Source: Glandiceps talaboti (Eukaryota > Hemichordata > Enteropneusta > Spengelidae). Taken from it: a DNA stretch of 64,000 nt. How positions within the stretch are numbered: the stretch's first letter is position 1; each line of letters begins with the position of its first letter. The stretch spans positions 23,517,725 to 23,581,724 of the forward strand of contig NC_135555.1 in assembly GCF_964340395.1 (NCBI RefSeq), in the 5' to 3' direction. This document shows, piece by piece, positions 1 through 25,473 of the stretch. The notes below the pieces were generated by a model. The model was not told the DNA's origin, searched no databases, and saw nothing but the letters and a program-made list of their open reading frames with translations. Made by a program: the position numbers and the translations under genes.

Positions 1-1625
1 TGTTTTTGGACACATTTCTGTTGTAAATTCAAAAGGTACTCACAGTATTCTACGTACTGGAGCACACTTAACCATGGATTGCAATCAACTGAACACAAAC
101 CTGGTATTAAGATATAACACATAAACGTTGTGATGACGTAATTTATCATACGTATCAAAAAATACCTAGGACATCCCTACTATGCAATCAACTCTTCTAA
201 CACTGCCAGAAGACAGTGTAATGATATAGAGGTATGCACTGACAAGAACAACACTAGATTGCTAGTTTAATTGTGGGTATTTTCACTTGCGTAAAAAGGC
301 TTATGAACTCAGCTTGTGCCATATTTAGAAACATAGAAAATATTTTCGACGTTTTACTAAAGTTTAGACACTCTTCTATTGTTACAATAATAATTGAAAA
401 TAGAACATCTCTAGTTTGTTATCACTATTTCAATATATTACAAATTAAAGTACAACCAAAGTGTTAATTTGAAATAGAATTTTAAGTTAAAGTTCTTTAA
501 ACCATTTACAGTCATGCTTAATTTTTGCAACACTTTAGTCATAGCTATACACATCAGCTAATATCTAGCATGACTTATCCTAAACGTTTGTCTCAATGCA
601 ATGTGGTCCGAAGGACTGGGTGTGTGTTTATCATCTTGTTCGTTGTACTGCACTCAAGCGCCCTCTCTCAAACCAAAACATTGTCAAATGTTTTAAACTA
701 TTCAGCTAGTTACACGTACATTATTCATAACACTATATTTGAATGAGTTTTAGATATGGGTTATTATTAACAATATTCTACTAATGATAATGTAGATTGC
801 AGACATTTGAGGGAAAATGGCCGCTGTTGCCATGGCTGCACTGCTTAATACAGCTTGTACATTAGCTACGATCAACACTCAACACGACAACGTCACTATA
901 TATCTGGAAAAATTGGGAAACAACTAATCTCTTCAAGTCTATATATATCTGAGACTACGAAACTATTTGTGCACATACAATTCAAGTTAACCACCGAGAA
1001 CAATAATATTACTGATTTGACACGGACATGTCGCATTTGTAGTTGTTCATATCGAGTTAATGGTAGATTACCAAATTATTAGCCTTCACGTTGGACATTA
1101 CCTGTTCTAGTCTGCTCGAGTGGAGAAAAGAGAGTGTGTACGTGAGCGACTGATACACACGTTCGGGATGTTTCAAAACCCACCATACTAAGATTTGTGT
1201 ATGTATTTTAAAGATGCACCGTCACTTTTGAAAATATGTTATAATGAAATAAGAAAGTATCAATGTCTAGTGTTTATAGAAAACTTAGCTGTGTACGACA
1301 GTTTTTTAGATTTCGCTCACAGCTAGTTTGATCTACAATGTGGTATTTATCATTTGACACTGACGAGAACCAAAGAAAAAAACAATTTACATGTAAATAT
1401 TGATGTAGGTACACCGTTTTTCAATTTTCACGGAATTTTGTCGTCCTTGTTGTCACTATTCTAGTAGTGTCGTTCCACATATTTAATTTGAAAGTACTTT
1501 ACAGTTTGAGTAATTCTAAATAATACATCTACATATCCCTTTTGTGTGACGTCACGTGCGTGATGATCACATTAAATTTCTGAATGTTCTCTGATCACGT
1601 GAGCAATCATACGAAACATCTAACA
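1..1625. other. Intergenic, no gene recognised
   Basis: AT-rich DNA with only short, unconvincing reading frames (the longest is about 75 codons at 855-1082). The first 120 bases contain a phrase (AAAGGTAC followed by CAGTATTCTA) that also occurs near 46850. The string AACTCAGCTTGTGCC at about 306-320 resembles the end of the TTAA element at 1626-2056, so part of this stretch is probably old repeat DNA. Confidence 0.6.
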
Positions 1626-2056
1626 TTAAAGGGGCACAAGCTGAGTTTATAAGCTTTTGTACACAGATTAAAATATTTACATAACCCCTAAACTAAGCTA
1701 TTGTAGTATAACAAAATGTTGATGTTGATGTTTCAATGTCTCAGATTTAACGTGGATGATCATGACATTGAAAGTCGTCTTCTGGTGTAATGGTTGTTAG
1801 AGCAAATTTGATGGCATAATAGTTGTTTCCTTGAAATTTTAGTATACTTATAATTAATTACGTCATCGAATATTTTATTTATTATGTCATACTACCAAGT
1901 TCGATATAGCAAGTGATGGGGAAGGCGGAGTATGTTTTAGTCAGTAGAATACTACATTTTTCGTTTAATATGAAGCGAAAATACCCCTCCCCACCACAAC
2001 AAAACAGTACAACAAACACACGAAAAAATTCTTCAACTCAGCTTGTGTCCCTTTAA
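1626..2056. mobile_element. TTAA-flanked miniature inverted-repeat element
   Basis: The left end reads TTAA AGGGGCACAAGCTGAGTT. The right end is its near-exact inverse, AACTCAGCTTGTGTCCCT TTAA. That gives imperfect terminal inverted repeats of about 18-20 bp immediately inside TTAA on both sides, with about 420 bp of non-coding AT-rich interior. TTAA target duplications are known for piggyBac and Kolobok elements, so this is probably a non-autonomous member of such a family. The superfamily is an inference. Confidence 0.75.
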
Positions 2057-3419
2057 CGAATCAATTCTGTAAGTTCTATTAATGTTTTAGTTAGGCGTAT
2101 AATTAATCATGTTTACCATACACTTATCCATAATGTCAACCGCCGGTGTTGCTTTCAAGATACAAGCTATACAGCGTCATCATCGGTGAAGTCAAATTCC
2201 CTCCACTTGGAATGTTATTCAAGAGTAAACTGACGTATCGTGTAAAGACGACTACCATAGTGAATGTATATTGCACATATGCCTGACAAATATTCAGGCT
2301 CAACCAATAAAAATCGATGTACCTTATCTACAATGGCTATGACGGTGTTGTTAGTTTAGATTTTGCTTTTTTCCAACTTCCACCATCATGGGATTTCTTA
2401 AAGGGGTGTTGTCTGTCACTTAATCAATTTGATGGATGTTTTTTATCTTACTTGGGAAGCTTTGTTTTGTCATTCTACAAGTTATACAAGATTTATCGCC
2501 AGTGGTCACCGGCAACGGTTTGAGCACGTATCCACTAAATAACACATAAATGAACGAATGACATGTTTTTTAGCGTCAACGGTATGACGTCACATTTGGA
2601 AATCTTTGAAATACATCTTACGTAATTGATTAATGAATAACATCATTTGTTAACGTACAAAAATTCGTCATATTTTGGAAATCTCGACAAAATAATCCCC
2701 TTATGTAGAAGGTCCGTCCGGTCCTAGTAGTTTAGATTGTGGGTTTCTGAAAGCAACCGTTTACAAAAAAATAAAACAATACATCTGAAAGTTATAAATT
2801 TTACAGACAATATCTCTTTAAGGAAAGACTAATTTCACATATCCAACCAGGGGCATACATTCTATTCTGTGAGATTGTTTAGTGTTAAGTTTACCTAGCT
2901 CCCTTCTGTGAACACCATATATGAACAGTATGTTACTGGAAACCAACAGACACATATAAATGTCTTATTAAATAGAGTAAGGCAATGTTTCTCTGCCCTT
3001 ACTCGGAATATTTTGCATGAAGCGTTCTTTGTACATGTACTGGCCGGCCGCAACGCTCATACCATGACATTCGCGCAAATCTTTTTTAGTTTGTGTATTA
3101 TGGTCAGTCACGACAAGTCATTGATAGCTGTTACCATCGGCTTAGAATCTTAATGAAAGTCGAGGAATTTCAGAAATGTCGAAATTAATTTGTTCATCCG
3201 TTTAGGGGAAAAAACACATTGATATGGATGGCGAGGAGATGACCTTGGCAAAAAAAGAGACATACATTATATAAAAGTGATTTCTACACAAAAATTCGAA
3301 ATCAGTACTGGACGAACCATAAGAACTATTGCAAAAATCCTAATATAACACAGTTTATGTTCCTGTCTCAGTTCCGCCAAGGCTTAGTGCGCCACCAACG
3401 GCAACAAATGACAACATAT
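2057..3419. other. Intergenic, downstream of the ANKRD60-like gene
   Basis: No convincing gene is visible. This stretch lies past the stop codon of the minus-strand ANKRD60-like gene and so contains its 3' UTR, but no polyadenylation signal could be placed with confidence. The 81-codon frame at 2908-3153 has no recognisable features. Confidence 0.5.
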
Positions 3420-16842
<13,423 letters not shown>

Positions 16843-18637
16843 GTTTGTAACTTATACAGTCAATTTGCAGTTTAATCACAGCACTGAATGAGCGTGTGGT
16901 AAACAGATTCCTAGATCCTAACTATTTATCTGTTGACATTGCGCCGTTAAAACGATAGGTTGACTGCAAATTCACGCAACACTTCACAAATTGAAAAACA
17001 CAATCTCATAACCGCGACGGTTCAGCAATCCGTAATTGAGTTAGGAAACTAACCAGGCCGATATTTCAAAGATTATGAGTTGCTTACGTACTATAGCTGC
17101 CTTATAAGTTATAATGACTGCATAAGTTATGACACCACTGTTTGTCGATAATTTCTCTGTAGCAATGTTACGTATGTATACACCTGCTCGTCGGCTCGAA
17201 GTGCTTCCTTCTCGAGTACGGCGACAAGTGTTAGCAATATGTTCACAAGTAATGACAGGAGATTTTTCAAATGTCCCCTCGCAACGACCAGGACGTGTTA
17301 GGAAGTTACGAATTTCAAGACCACTATACTAGCTGGAGGTTGTTGTCGTTCACGTGTGTGTAGTTCGGCTCTGTCTGTCTATTGTCCATGATAGCCGTCC
17401 GGACCGATCGAAACGCGAAGGGGTCAAATCCACCCGCTCTGTTGATGCCAACGCTACGGAGACCACGGAGGAAATAGCACAGTTGCCAAGTGTGTGGGAT
17501 ATTCACGGCAAACACCAAGAACATGGCACGATACACACCGCGAACGCCTCAGTTCGTAGCCTTTTCAATAGCTACAGTGATAAATTGAGTTCAATACAAT
17601 GGTCGCGAACACTTCCAAGGGAGATTTATTCACGCCGGGCAAACACAAAAGGCTTTTGAGAACAGAGGTAGCTAGGGCGAACAATGCGGACTGCAATGTT
17701 TCCAATTACAACATTGTATTCAATGCATTTGACAAGGTGACTCGAAGAAAATAAACCTTCATTGCCCAAATGTCATCTTGTAATGTTTATAGTTCTTTAA
17801 ACCGAGCTCAAATTATATCGAATACATGTTAACATAACCCGCCCCTTCCAATTGTAGTGCGCCCCTCCCTATTCTGCTAATGGTCTCGTTCTCAGCACCA
17901 AGGCAACACAGTACGCTACCGGGAGTGGTAGGCTCAGCTTTGTAAAATCCTATAGTACAGTATACCCTAACATAGAGCTGAGCTGTCACGTTTGTAATAT
18001 CCTCAAGTAATGGTCGCTATATGTATTGACACTAGAACAAACTTGTGTTCATGGCAACCAATATTAAACAATGACACACACCACAAAGACATGTGTAGAC
18101 TTTGTAATATCAAAATTATTACATAACTCTAAACTATATCATGCCATATTGATGGTGTTCTTCATCAAAGCTCACAAAATATTCTGTGGTCTGAGTCTAA
18201 AATCAAACTATGATCCGTTATTGAACCAGTTTCAGCCACAGCAAAATGACAACTCGTCACAAATTGTTGACTTGCTTAAATGGACACTGTCTCAACATCA
18301 CCTTGTATTTGCATATTACTGTGTTCCAGCTCAGACAATTATAGTGGTCCGATATGCCAAGCTTTCATAGCAAATCATATGCTACTACACCATAGTTCTG
18401 TCCAGGGTCACTCTTTGAATAATATTTTTTTTGAATATTCACCATAGTAGTTGATGACTACATGTTTAACCAAACACGTGGGATCGCATTCTTAGGATAT
18501 GAAAAGGATCCATGGAAATATATCATTCTATGTAAGTTAAACTGTGTGGTATTCAAGTCATATAAGTGTAGTATAAACTTTGTCAATTTCCAACACAAAC
18601 AGCTTCAGAAAGCTGTGTCGAAAGCTTTCGTCCTTAA
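16843..18637. other. Upstream region of the ANKRD60-like gene; no gene recognised
   Basis: It should contain the ANKRD60-like promoter and 5' UTR. The stretch 17130-17660 is richer in GC than its surroundings and carries overlapping frames on both strands (67 and 101 codons on +, 70 on -). None shows a recognisable domain or a convincing splice structure, so no gene is called. Confidence 0.5.
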
Positions 18638-18674
18638 ATATGGGCCGCGTCAAGCAAAAACCTACCTGATGGTC
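18638..18674 (+). repeat. Left terminal inverted repeat
   Basis: A 37-bp terminal repeat, identical to the reverse complement of 22294-22330. It lies about 370 bp upstream of the first start codon of the element's gene, so it could also hold transposase-binding and promoter sequence. Confidence 0.93.
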
Positions 18675-19045
18675 GTTGATACAATGTTGCATAACAAGCG
18701 CTTGAAATGTGATACTTTGTTATGATTGACAGTCACTTTTGTAATCAAGGCGCCTTTTTATTTGATTATTACTAGTCCCTTTCATTTGTTACTGTTTTAG
18801 GTGATCAACATATTTTAATCGCCTTAATGCTTCCCCATGCTGAACACTAAACTTGAGAGTTTGTTTATGTCATGTTTGGGTATAAAAATTACAAATTTTG
18901 ACGATCAAAGTTTGCCCGGATGCCAATCACCGCGAAGTCAATTTGCATATGAAAAAGTGTCCCGCCCAATCTTCTCACTTTCCCTCTTGTTTTTACGTAC
19001 TTCGCTTCGTGTCAGTAGCTCGCTCCCGTATTTTTTCCTGTCAAA

Positions 19046-21754
19046 ATGTGTTCAAGAGTACCCGTAGATTTAAATTTCGATGCGGATCTGCAGCAGCTGA
19101 TGTCTGAAACTCACCGGGATTTCTTGGACGACATCGACACCGAACATCAGCGAAATCAGGTTGTTGACCTTGAATCGGACTCGGGCTGCAGTGATGACCC
19201 TGACAACAATAGCAGTGACTCAGATGTTAGTGGCGGTGAAGTTTCATCACAAGATCTCGCGTCCCGATATATCAGTTCAACTGAAAGTTGTCAGGACCAA
19301 GAATATAATGCTGAATCTACCGTCACTGACGAATTTGAGACAGGCTGTGGTTGTAACAATCGGTGCTACACCAACATTAGTGCGGAACGTGTTTACCAGT
19401 ATCGTCTGAACTTAGCAGAATTTTCGAAGACTGAAAAAGATATTCTGGTGCTGGCAAAAATGGAACACATGGAGAAAATGGGCGAGACAAGAAGGGGCAA
19501 GAAACGTGAATGCCAGAGATTTGGATATGAGTTTGAAGGACAGGAAATATGTAAATATAGCTTACTAAATAACTAATTTATCACTGCAAACCTCATGTCT
19601 CCTCAGTAATCAAAATTGATGCTGGTTTATCATCTTAGCTGAATGCTTAGAAAACCTTGTCAAAAATAGGAAGTATGTGATGACACTTCATAAAACAAAA
19701 TTTGACACAATGATGGATCAACTGACAATAAAAACCAGGGAGGACTGCTGAATACCTCCAAATTCGGATGGAATCTTGGTTATTTAGTCCAGGTTTTGGA
19801 GAGAGAAAAAAAATGATATTTTAAGATTAAAATTGTTTCATAGATCAAGAGCACAATAGACTGTGATCTAAATGCATCACTATTTTAACGCCAAACTAGA
19901 CAAAAACAAAAACAAATCAAGACTACACTATGTTGTCATTATCAGGTAGAATACGGAAAATATACTTTCAAAAGTCCCACATTTTTCTTACTGGTTAACA
20001 ATTCAATTGAATGAAAATTATCACATTTTCAATTACATTTAGGTCACTGTCAAATGACTGAATATAATGATAGATTTGTGTACAAAATATTGAAAAGATC
20101 TTGCCTAGAGGTCTGAGGAATTTGTCACAGTGGGAAAAGAATAATTTGGAATACCTCTTTTGTTTACAATGATTTCAAGTATTAAATACATATATTAATT
20201 GTCCCATTAAAATACTCCTGTCCTGAAAACATTCATACACATATTAGATATTTGTAATTGTATAGTTTTATATAAAGAGAATTCTGTAATGTACTGTGGC
20301 AATGATGTATACGTAGTTTAGTTACACTGATGACAATAGTAATGCATTAAATATAGCGTTTGTAGTGTTCTAATCGCCAAAGATTTTCCTCAGACTGATG
20401 TATATTTCAAATTCATCTGTAGGTAATTCAGAAAGTGGTACAATTTATCAAAGAGTATGCTGGGGAATTTGGTCTTCCGATGCCTGCTGTGCCACGAGGA
20501 AGAGAAGGAACTCCACCTGTATACTTACCATCAAGTGTCACCAAGGAAACCGTGTATTCAGCCTATGTTGAATCATGTGAGCAGTCACAGCCACCCCTGA
20601 AACATGTTGGACTTACAACTTTCAAAAACATTTGGAAAGACTGTGTGCCTCACATTCAGTCAATCTCTCCGCAGACTGATGTCTGTTTTAAGTGTGAGGA
20701 TTTTAGAAAGAAAATAATGTATGCTACATCAGAAGCTGACAAATTATCAGTTACTGCTAAATATAATGAACATGTACAGAAAGCAAAAGAGAGGAGAGAA
20801 TTTTATAAGCTTTGTGTTAAAAAAGCTCATCAGGAGTTTGAACCATTGCCAGAACACTGTAAAATTGTAGGTGTTCATAGTCCTTGCTCTCAAAATTTAA
20901 CTTGTGTTCATTATAGTTTTGATTATGCTCAACATTTTCAGCTTCCACATCAATCTCGACAAGTTGGGCCATTGTATTTCCTTATTCCTATGAAAGTATT
21001 TTGTTTTGGTGTTTGTAATGAAGTCTGTAAGCAGCAAATTAATTATTTATTTAGTGAAGCAGATAGCATTGGTCAAGATGGTAAGAAGAGTGCAGGTCCC
21101 AATAATGTAATTAGCATACTTCATCACCATCTTTCTCATCACAGTCTTGGTGAGAAACAGTGTGTATTTCATGCTGATAACTGTGGGGGCCAAAATAAAA
21201 ATAAATCTGTCATGCATTACCTTTCATGGAGAACCAGTACTGGTCTCAATGATAAAATTGAAATTCATTTTATGGAGCCAGGTCATACTAAGTGCATTTG
21301 TGATGCCTGTTTTGGCAAAATAAGACAGCTATATAGACGTAGTGATGTTGACACAGTTGACCAATTGGCTGATCTAGTTAACAAAAGTGCCAGCATCAAT
21401 GAAAGTCATGTATATAAGTCATCAACACAGTCTGGGGATTTCTGGGAGTGGTATCAGTGGGACACATACCTGTCATCACACCTCAAACCACTGAAAGGTA
21501 TCAGAAAATATCATCACTTTAGGTTTGTCAAAGATAAGCCAGGCAAAGTATTTGTACGTGAGGTTCATGATGATGATGAAACTGAGGTAGATTTAGTTAA
21601 AAATCGTGTGTCTTGGCCACCCCCACCAGATAGTTTTCCTGAAAAACTTGAGTGTGGTGGATTGTCTGATGTACGACACAAGGAGTTGCATGATACATTG
21701 CTACCTCATGTAAGACAACCCTTTCAGCCAACATTCTGTCCTAAGTGTACATAA
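19046..21754 (+). CDS. DUF7869-like putative transposase (two clear exons, one uncertain)
   Basis: Exon 1 (19046-19550) starts at ATG (MCSRVPVDLNFD), has an acidic Ser/Asp-rich region and a CGCNNRCY cysteine cluster, and ends in EI at donor GTAAAT in phase 1. The last exon (20423-21754) starts after TCTGTAG in phase 0. It encodes about 443 aa, ending in CPKC then TAA. Numbering that exon from the GTG at 20435, it contains CFKC (84-87), FDYAQ (Asp163), HADNCGGQNKN (Asp248) and GHTKCICDACFGKIR (Asp290). This D-D-D arrangement around conserved strands suggests an RNase H-like catalytic fold. Multi-copy animal proteins with the DNCGGQNKN and GHTK motifs (DUF7869) are remembered, but their function is not established. 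Phase 1 to phase 0 requires a middle exon. The best candidate is 20043-20110 (68 nt, acceptor TTTAG, donor GTCTGA), which fits the phases but is shorter than the family's usual middle segment. The element may instead have lost that part. Confidence 0.8.
20043..20110 (+). CDS. Possible middle exon of the transposon gene
   Basis: It is preceded by a pyrimidine-containing ACATTTAG acceptor, is open for 68 nt in the required frame (phase 1 in, phase 0 out) and is followed by GAG|GTCTGA. It would give ...EI-CHCQMTEYNDRF...CLE-VIQKVVQF. The phase fit is exact, but the donor is weak and the segment is shorter than expected, so this is a hypothesis only. Confidence 0.3.
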
Positions 21755-22293
21755 AAATGTTATATACATGTGTCTTGTAAATAAATGAAACAAAGGTCAA
21801 CTTTGAATTATTTATATGTACTTGTCACTGTGTGTGCACTTTCCTCATTATGCAGTGAAATTGTTGTGTACAAATGTATGATGTGTGTGTGTGTGTGTGT
21901 TTGGTGTGGGCAAATAACAGGTAAGCATATATTTCAACTGTAGTTGATGAGCTTTCCCTTTCCATTGCTAATAATCCCTTTCCTAGATCCTGGGGAAATA
22001 CCTTGACAATTCAAATAGGCCACAGTAACAATAAAGCACTCATTGACCTTTGACCTCATATCAATATGAATAAAGCCCCAGTGTGTGTATTCGTATGTAT
22101 GTATGTATGTGTGGCGCAGTACATATAATAGTGTTGGAAATGGAACACCATTGAAAATCAATAAAGGTCAGAGGTCATATTTAAATGAGATTTAACAACA
22201 CTTCCAGTCTGTGTTCATGTCTAAAATTTTATGCTGGCGTCATTTATGTATCAAAGTATCAAAATCTGCTAAAATCTCAATTTTGAAAATTTT

Positions 22294-22330
22294 GACCATC
22301 AGGTAGGTTTTTGCTTGACGCGGCCCATAT
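22294..22330 (-). repeat. Right terminal inverted repeat
   Basis: Exact reverse complement of 18638-18674. It lies about 540 bp downstream of the stop codon; the intervening DNA holds a short GT run (about 21884-21900) and no other gene. Confidence 0.93.
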
Positions 22331-22789
22331 CATAGTGTAAAATAAATCAGTATAGTCGAATCAACAGGTGGCTGTTATCATCTATGGAAGCGTTGCCATA
22401 AAAAAATATATATACAGGTAAATCTAAATATATTCAGAAAAAAATAACCCCAAGGTCAAGTTTTTCTGTCAAGTAGTCTCATACTGATCATGGTATTGGA
22501 CAAATTTGACAAAATTACTGTGATAACTACATTGATAAATTGTGATATCTGTGAGGTTGAAAAGATCACGAAGATGTCAATGTATTTATGTTGATGCTAC
22601 TGGTACAGCTTTGGATGATGGGAATCATGATAACAAATAAAGGAGATAAGATGTAGTGATTAGCATTAGATATAATGTATAGCGTGGTCTAGACAATGAC
22701 TGAGTGAGTCACGTGATGAATGAATGAATCAGAGTGAGTGGATGGGTTGGGAGTTCAACTTAGTGAACTTGACTATCCAACCGATTTCC

Positions 22790-22864
22790 GGACTGACTGA
22801 CTGACTGACTGACTGACTGACTGACTGACTAACTGACTGACTGACTGACTGACTGACTGACTGA

Positions 22865-22895
<31 letters not shown>

Positions 22896-22974
22896 ACTGA
22901 CTGACTGACTGACTGACTGACTGACTGACTGACTGACTGACTGAAAGAATGAATGAATGATGGATGCATGAATG

Positions 22975-23022
<48 letters not shown>

Positions 23023-23045
23023 CAATGACAGACACAATGACAGAC
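22790..23045. repeat. (GACT)n-(GGCT)n-(GACT)n and (GACA)n microsatellites
   Basis: Tetranucleotide tract GACT, switching to six or so GGCT units and back to GACT (to about 22943), then AATG units, then (GACA)n at 22976-23022. Frames across it encode Ser-Val-Ser-Gln or Cys-Leu-Ser-Val repeats and are not genes. Confidence 0.97.
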
Positions 23046-24617
23046 AGGCAGATTTACTAACTGGTCGAAAGGCATAGAGACTGACCAACATGATCTCAGA
23101 TTGATCATGACTACCCATATTAATTACTATATTATCGATAAACTCGATGACGGATGAATATATTGATTGATCAAGCGATTCATCAGTAGCTTATAGATGT
23201 GTCAGGTTGTGTCTTTGGATAGTTTCGCTGGCTTGGTAATAGAATTGGTATACTGTATATATACTTTAGCGTTGAAGAGCACCCATTGGGTCTCCTTTAC
23301 TAGAGTAATGAATACCCAACCCACTAATACAGCTGTCCAATGTAGTAATCATGATGGGTACACACGAGGGAATCTATCACATTTATTGAAAATCTTGCCG
23401 CGTACACACGTCTCACGCTAGCAGTAGTGAACAGTTAATTTACCTAATCACAACTCACTAGTTTCGACGTGAAACACATTTACATTATTTCACGGTTAAT
23501 AAAACTCAGGAGCAGAGAGGTTACAACTTCATGCTCTCTCGACATTAGTGTATTGGCGGTCGTCATGGTAACAAAGCAATCACAACATGGGGTACCCGAG
23601 GGAAGTTTCACAAGTCGACATTTCACCGTGTACATGTATCTACATGGCTGCTTCTGATAACAATACACATACGAAGTGTTGTCTTGAGTAGTCGAAACAC
23701 TTGATGGTTGCCAAGTGTAATGTGGTTGGAAAGCTATGAACTGCAATACAATCGACTACTGGGATTATTAAGTAGATGCCTACCACAATGATTCACCGTG
23801 TTACCCAGGACAGCGCTGTCACGTGTACCTGCAAAACACTATATTGGCAGCCTAACTTACTCACTGTTGATAACCTCTGACATCAGGTCCGATGACATAA
23901 CAAATTAACCCATTTTTTAAAATTGAACGATTTTGTCTATTACCCATGGGGAGGAAGTGTTTCAATCCGATTTATATTTACAAGTGTCTGATTGCATAAA
24001 TTAAAGACCTGGCATTCAGGTTTTTAATGTTGTTCTCCAGAGCATATCGACAACGAAATACTCATCGGTAAACATACTAGTAAAATTAAAGTCACCGGGA
24101 TAAATCACAGACAAGCAAAATATAGTCTGTGGCTAAAATACGTCAGCTTGAATTACATTGAACCAACTATTAGTATGAAATCTCACGTAAAATATAGACA
24201 AACATTTTAGTATTCTCGTGCTTAATGTATTCTAAGCACATTAGTAAACTCTTATAGTGTTGATATACGCTTGGTAGCAATCTGAAATCCACATCCACAC
24301 ATTGTTATCTTTTTTTTTAAATACGTGATGAACGCCGATTGTTTGATTGCTTTAATTTGAAGAAAAGAGAGAACTGTGTTAGAAATGTTCTTGTGCAAAG
24401 TAGAAGCACATTTCTCGAGTGTTTCATTCTTGTGGTGGCATACCACACTAATGCGTTTCATGTATGGCGTTGTTTAACATTCCTCGATGTCTACCACCAT
24501 CAAATATCAGACTAAAAGGTGTTGTCCCCTTTGCCGTGACGATACCAGTATATATATTTGAATATACACCATAATGTACTTATGAAATGCACTTAAAACG
24601 AAATACAATCAATCACC

Positions 24618-24660
24618 GACTCACTCACTCACTCACTCACTCACTCACTCACTCACTGAC
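24618..24660. repeat. (ACTC)n microsatellite
   Basis: About ten ACTC tetramers ending in ACTGACTGACTG. Confidence 0.9.
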
Positions 24661-25473
24661 TGACTGCCCAGATTTGTCAACTTAACAGGGGTTCAACTTT
24701 ATTTACTTTCTGTTCACTAAACTGGAGATTGAATGTAATTAATCACGTCCACAGACATGCAATAATTTTCTTCTTCATTTCTATTTTCATAAGGTGACAT
24801 TCACAGACGGCCTAAGGGTGGGTGGATCGGGCATTGTCAAGAAATTACAACGAGAATCATCATACTTTGTCAACCGTTGAACAGTACAGAACTGCAGTAC
24901 GTGAATAAGTACATTGAGTATTCCATGGACCGAGACATATTTTTCGTGCCACCTAAGATTGACATTGCGGTGTTTTGACATTCAGTCCATGTTTGGGATG
25001 ACCATTCATTTCGAGTACATATGCAAATTACTACAAAGCGTATACAATTAGCTTTACATGGCTTTATGTGGAAGTAAATATTGGCGGCTGTTTACCACTG
25101 AAAAAAATATTTCACCAATTTGAAATTGATTTTAAACTTCCGATCTGTATGTTATTCGTACGTTGTGTGATTTTAAAGATCTTCAAATGGGGACACGAAA
25201 TAAACTGATGATCTCTACATAAACTGATATCTATATTGTTGTTTTTTTGTTTATAGCTGATTTGATTAACTTGTAAAGTGGTTGCCGTCGTTCGGTGTCA
25301 CCTGTCCACAGCTCAATTGTTGTAACGTTGAGTACGTGATGTGGCATATTAAAGTCAGGCTGTAACTACCACCAATGCTATGCGTCAACGCTATCAATGT
25401 TATCTTATCTGTGATACAAATGTCTAAGTTCATAGTCATGGAACGATCATCTATCACTGACAGATATACAAGG

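Larger units (their letters stand above)
18638..22330 (+). mobile_element. DNA transposon with perfect 37-bp terminal inverted repeats and a DUF7869-like gene
   Basis: The ends, 18638-18674 and 22294-22330, are exact reverse complements over 37 bp (outer part ATATGGGCCGCGTCAAGC, inner part ending in CCTGATGGTC). Beyond them the flanks differ. Because the outermost ATAT is palindromic, the target duplication could be TA, AT or ATAT; one copy cannot decide. The element is about 3.7 kb and its single gene (19046-21754) reads inward from the left end. Identical TIRs around long open frames suggest recent mobility. I do not recognise the superfamily. Confidence 0.88.
22331..25473. other. Intergenic DNA with simple repeats
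   Basis: No gene recognised. Contains the (GACT)n and (GACA)n tracts at 22790-23045 and an (ACTC)n tract at about 24618-24660. All reading frames are short, and those at 22729-23118 are repeat translations. Confidence 0.6.

Noticed and set aside
17129-17659. Overlapping frames on both strands upstream of the ANKRD60-like gene
   Set aside because: GC-richer DNA but no domain, no convincing splice pattern and no family resemblance; probably promoter or 5' flank.
22729-23118. Ser-Val-Ser-Gln frames up to 129 codons
   Set aside because: Translations of the GACT/GACA tetranucleotide repeats.
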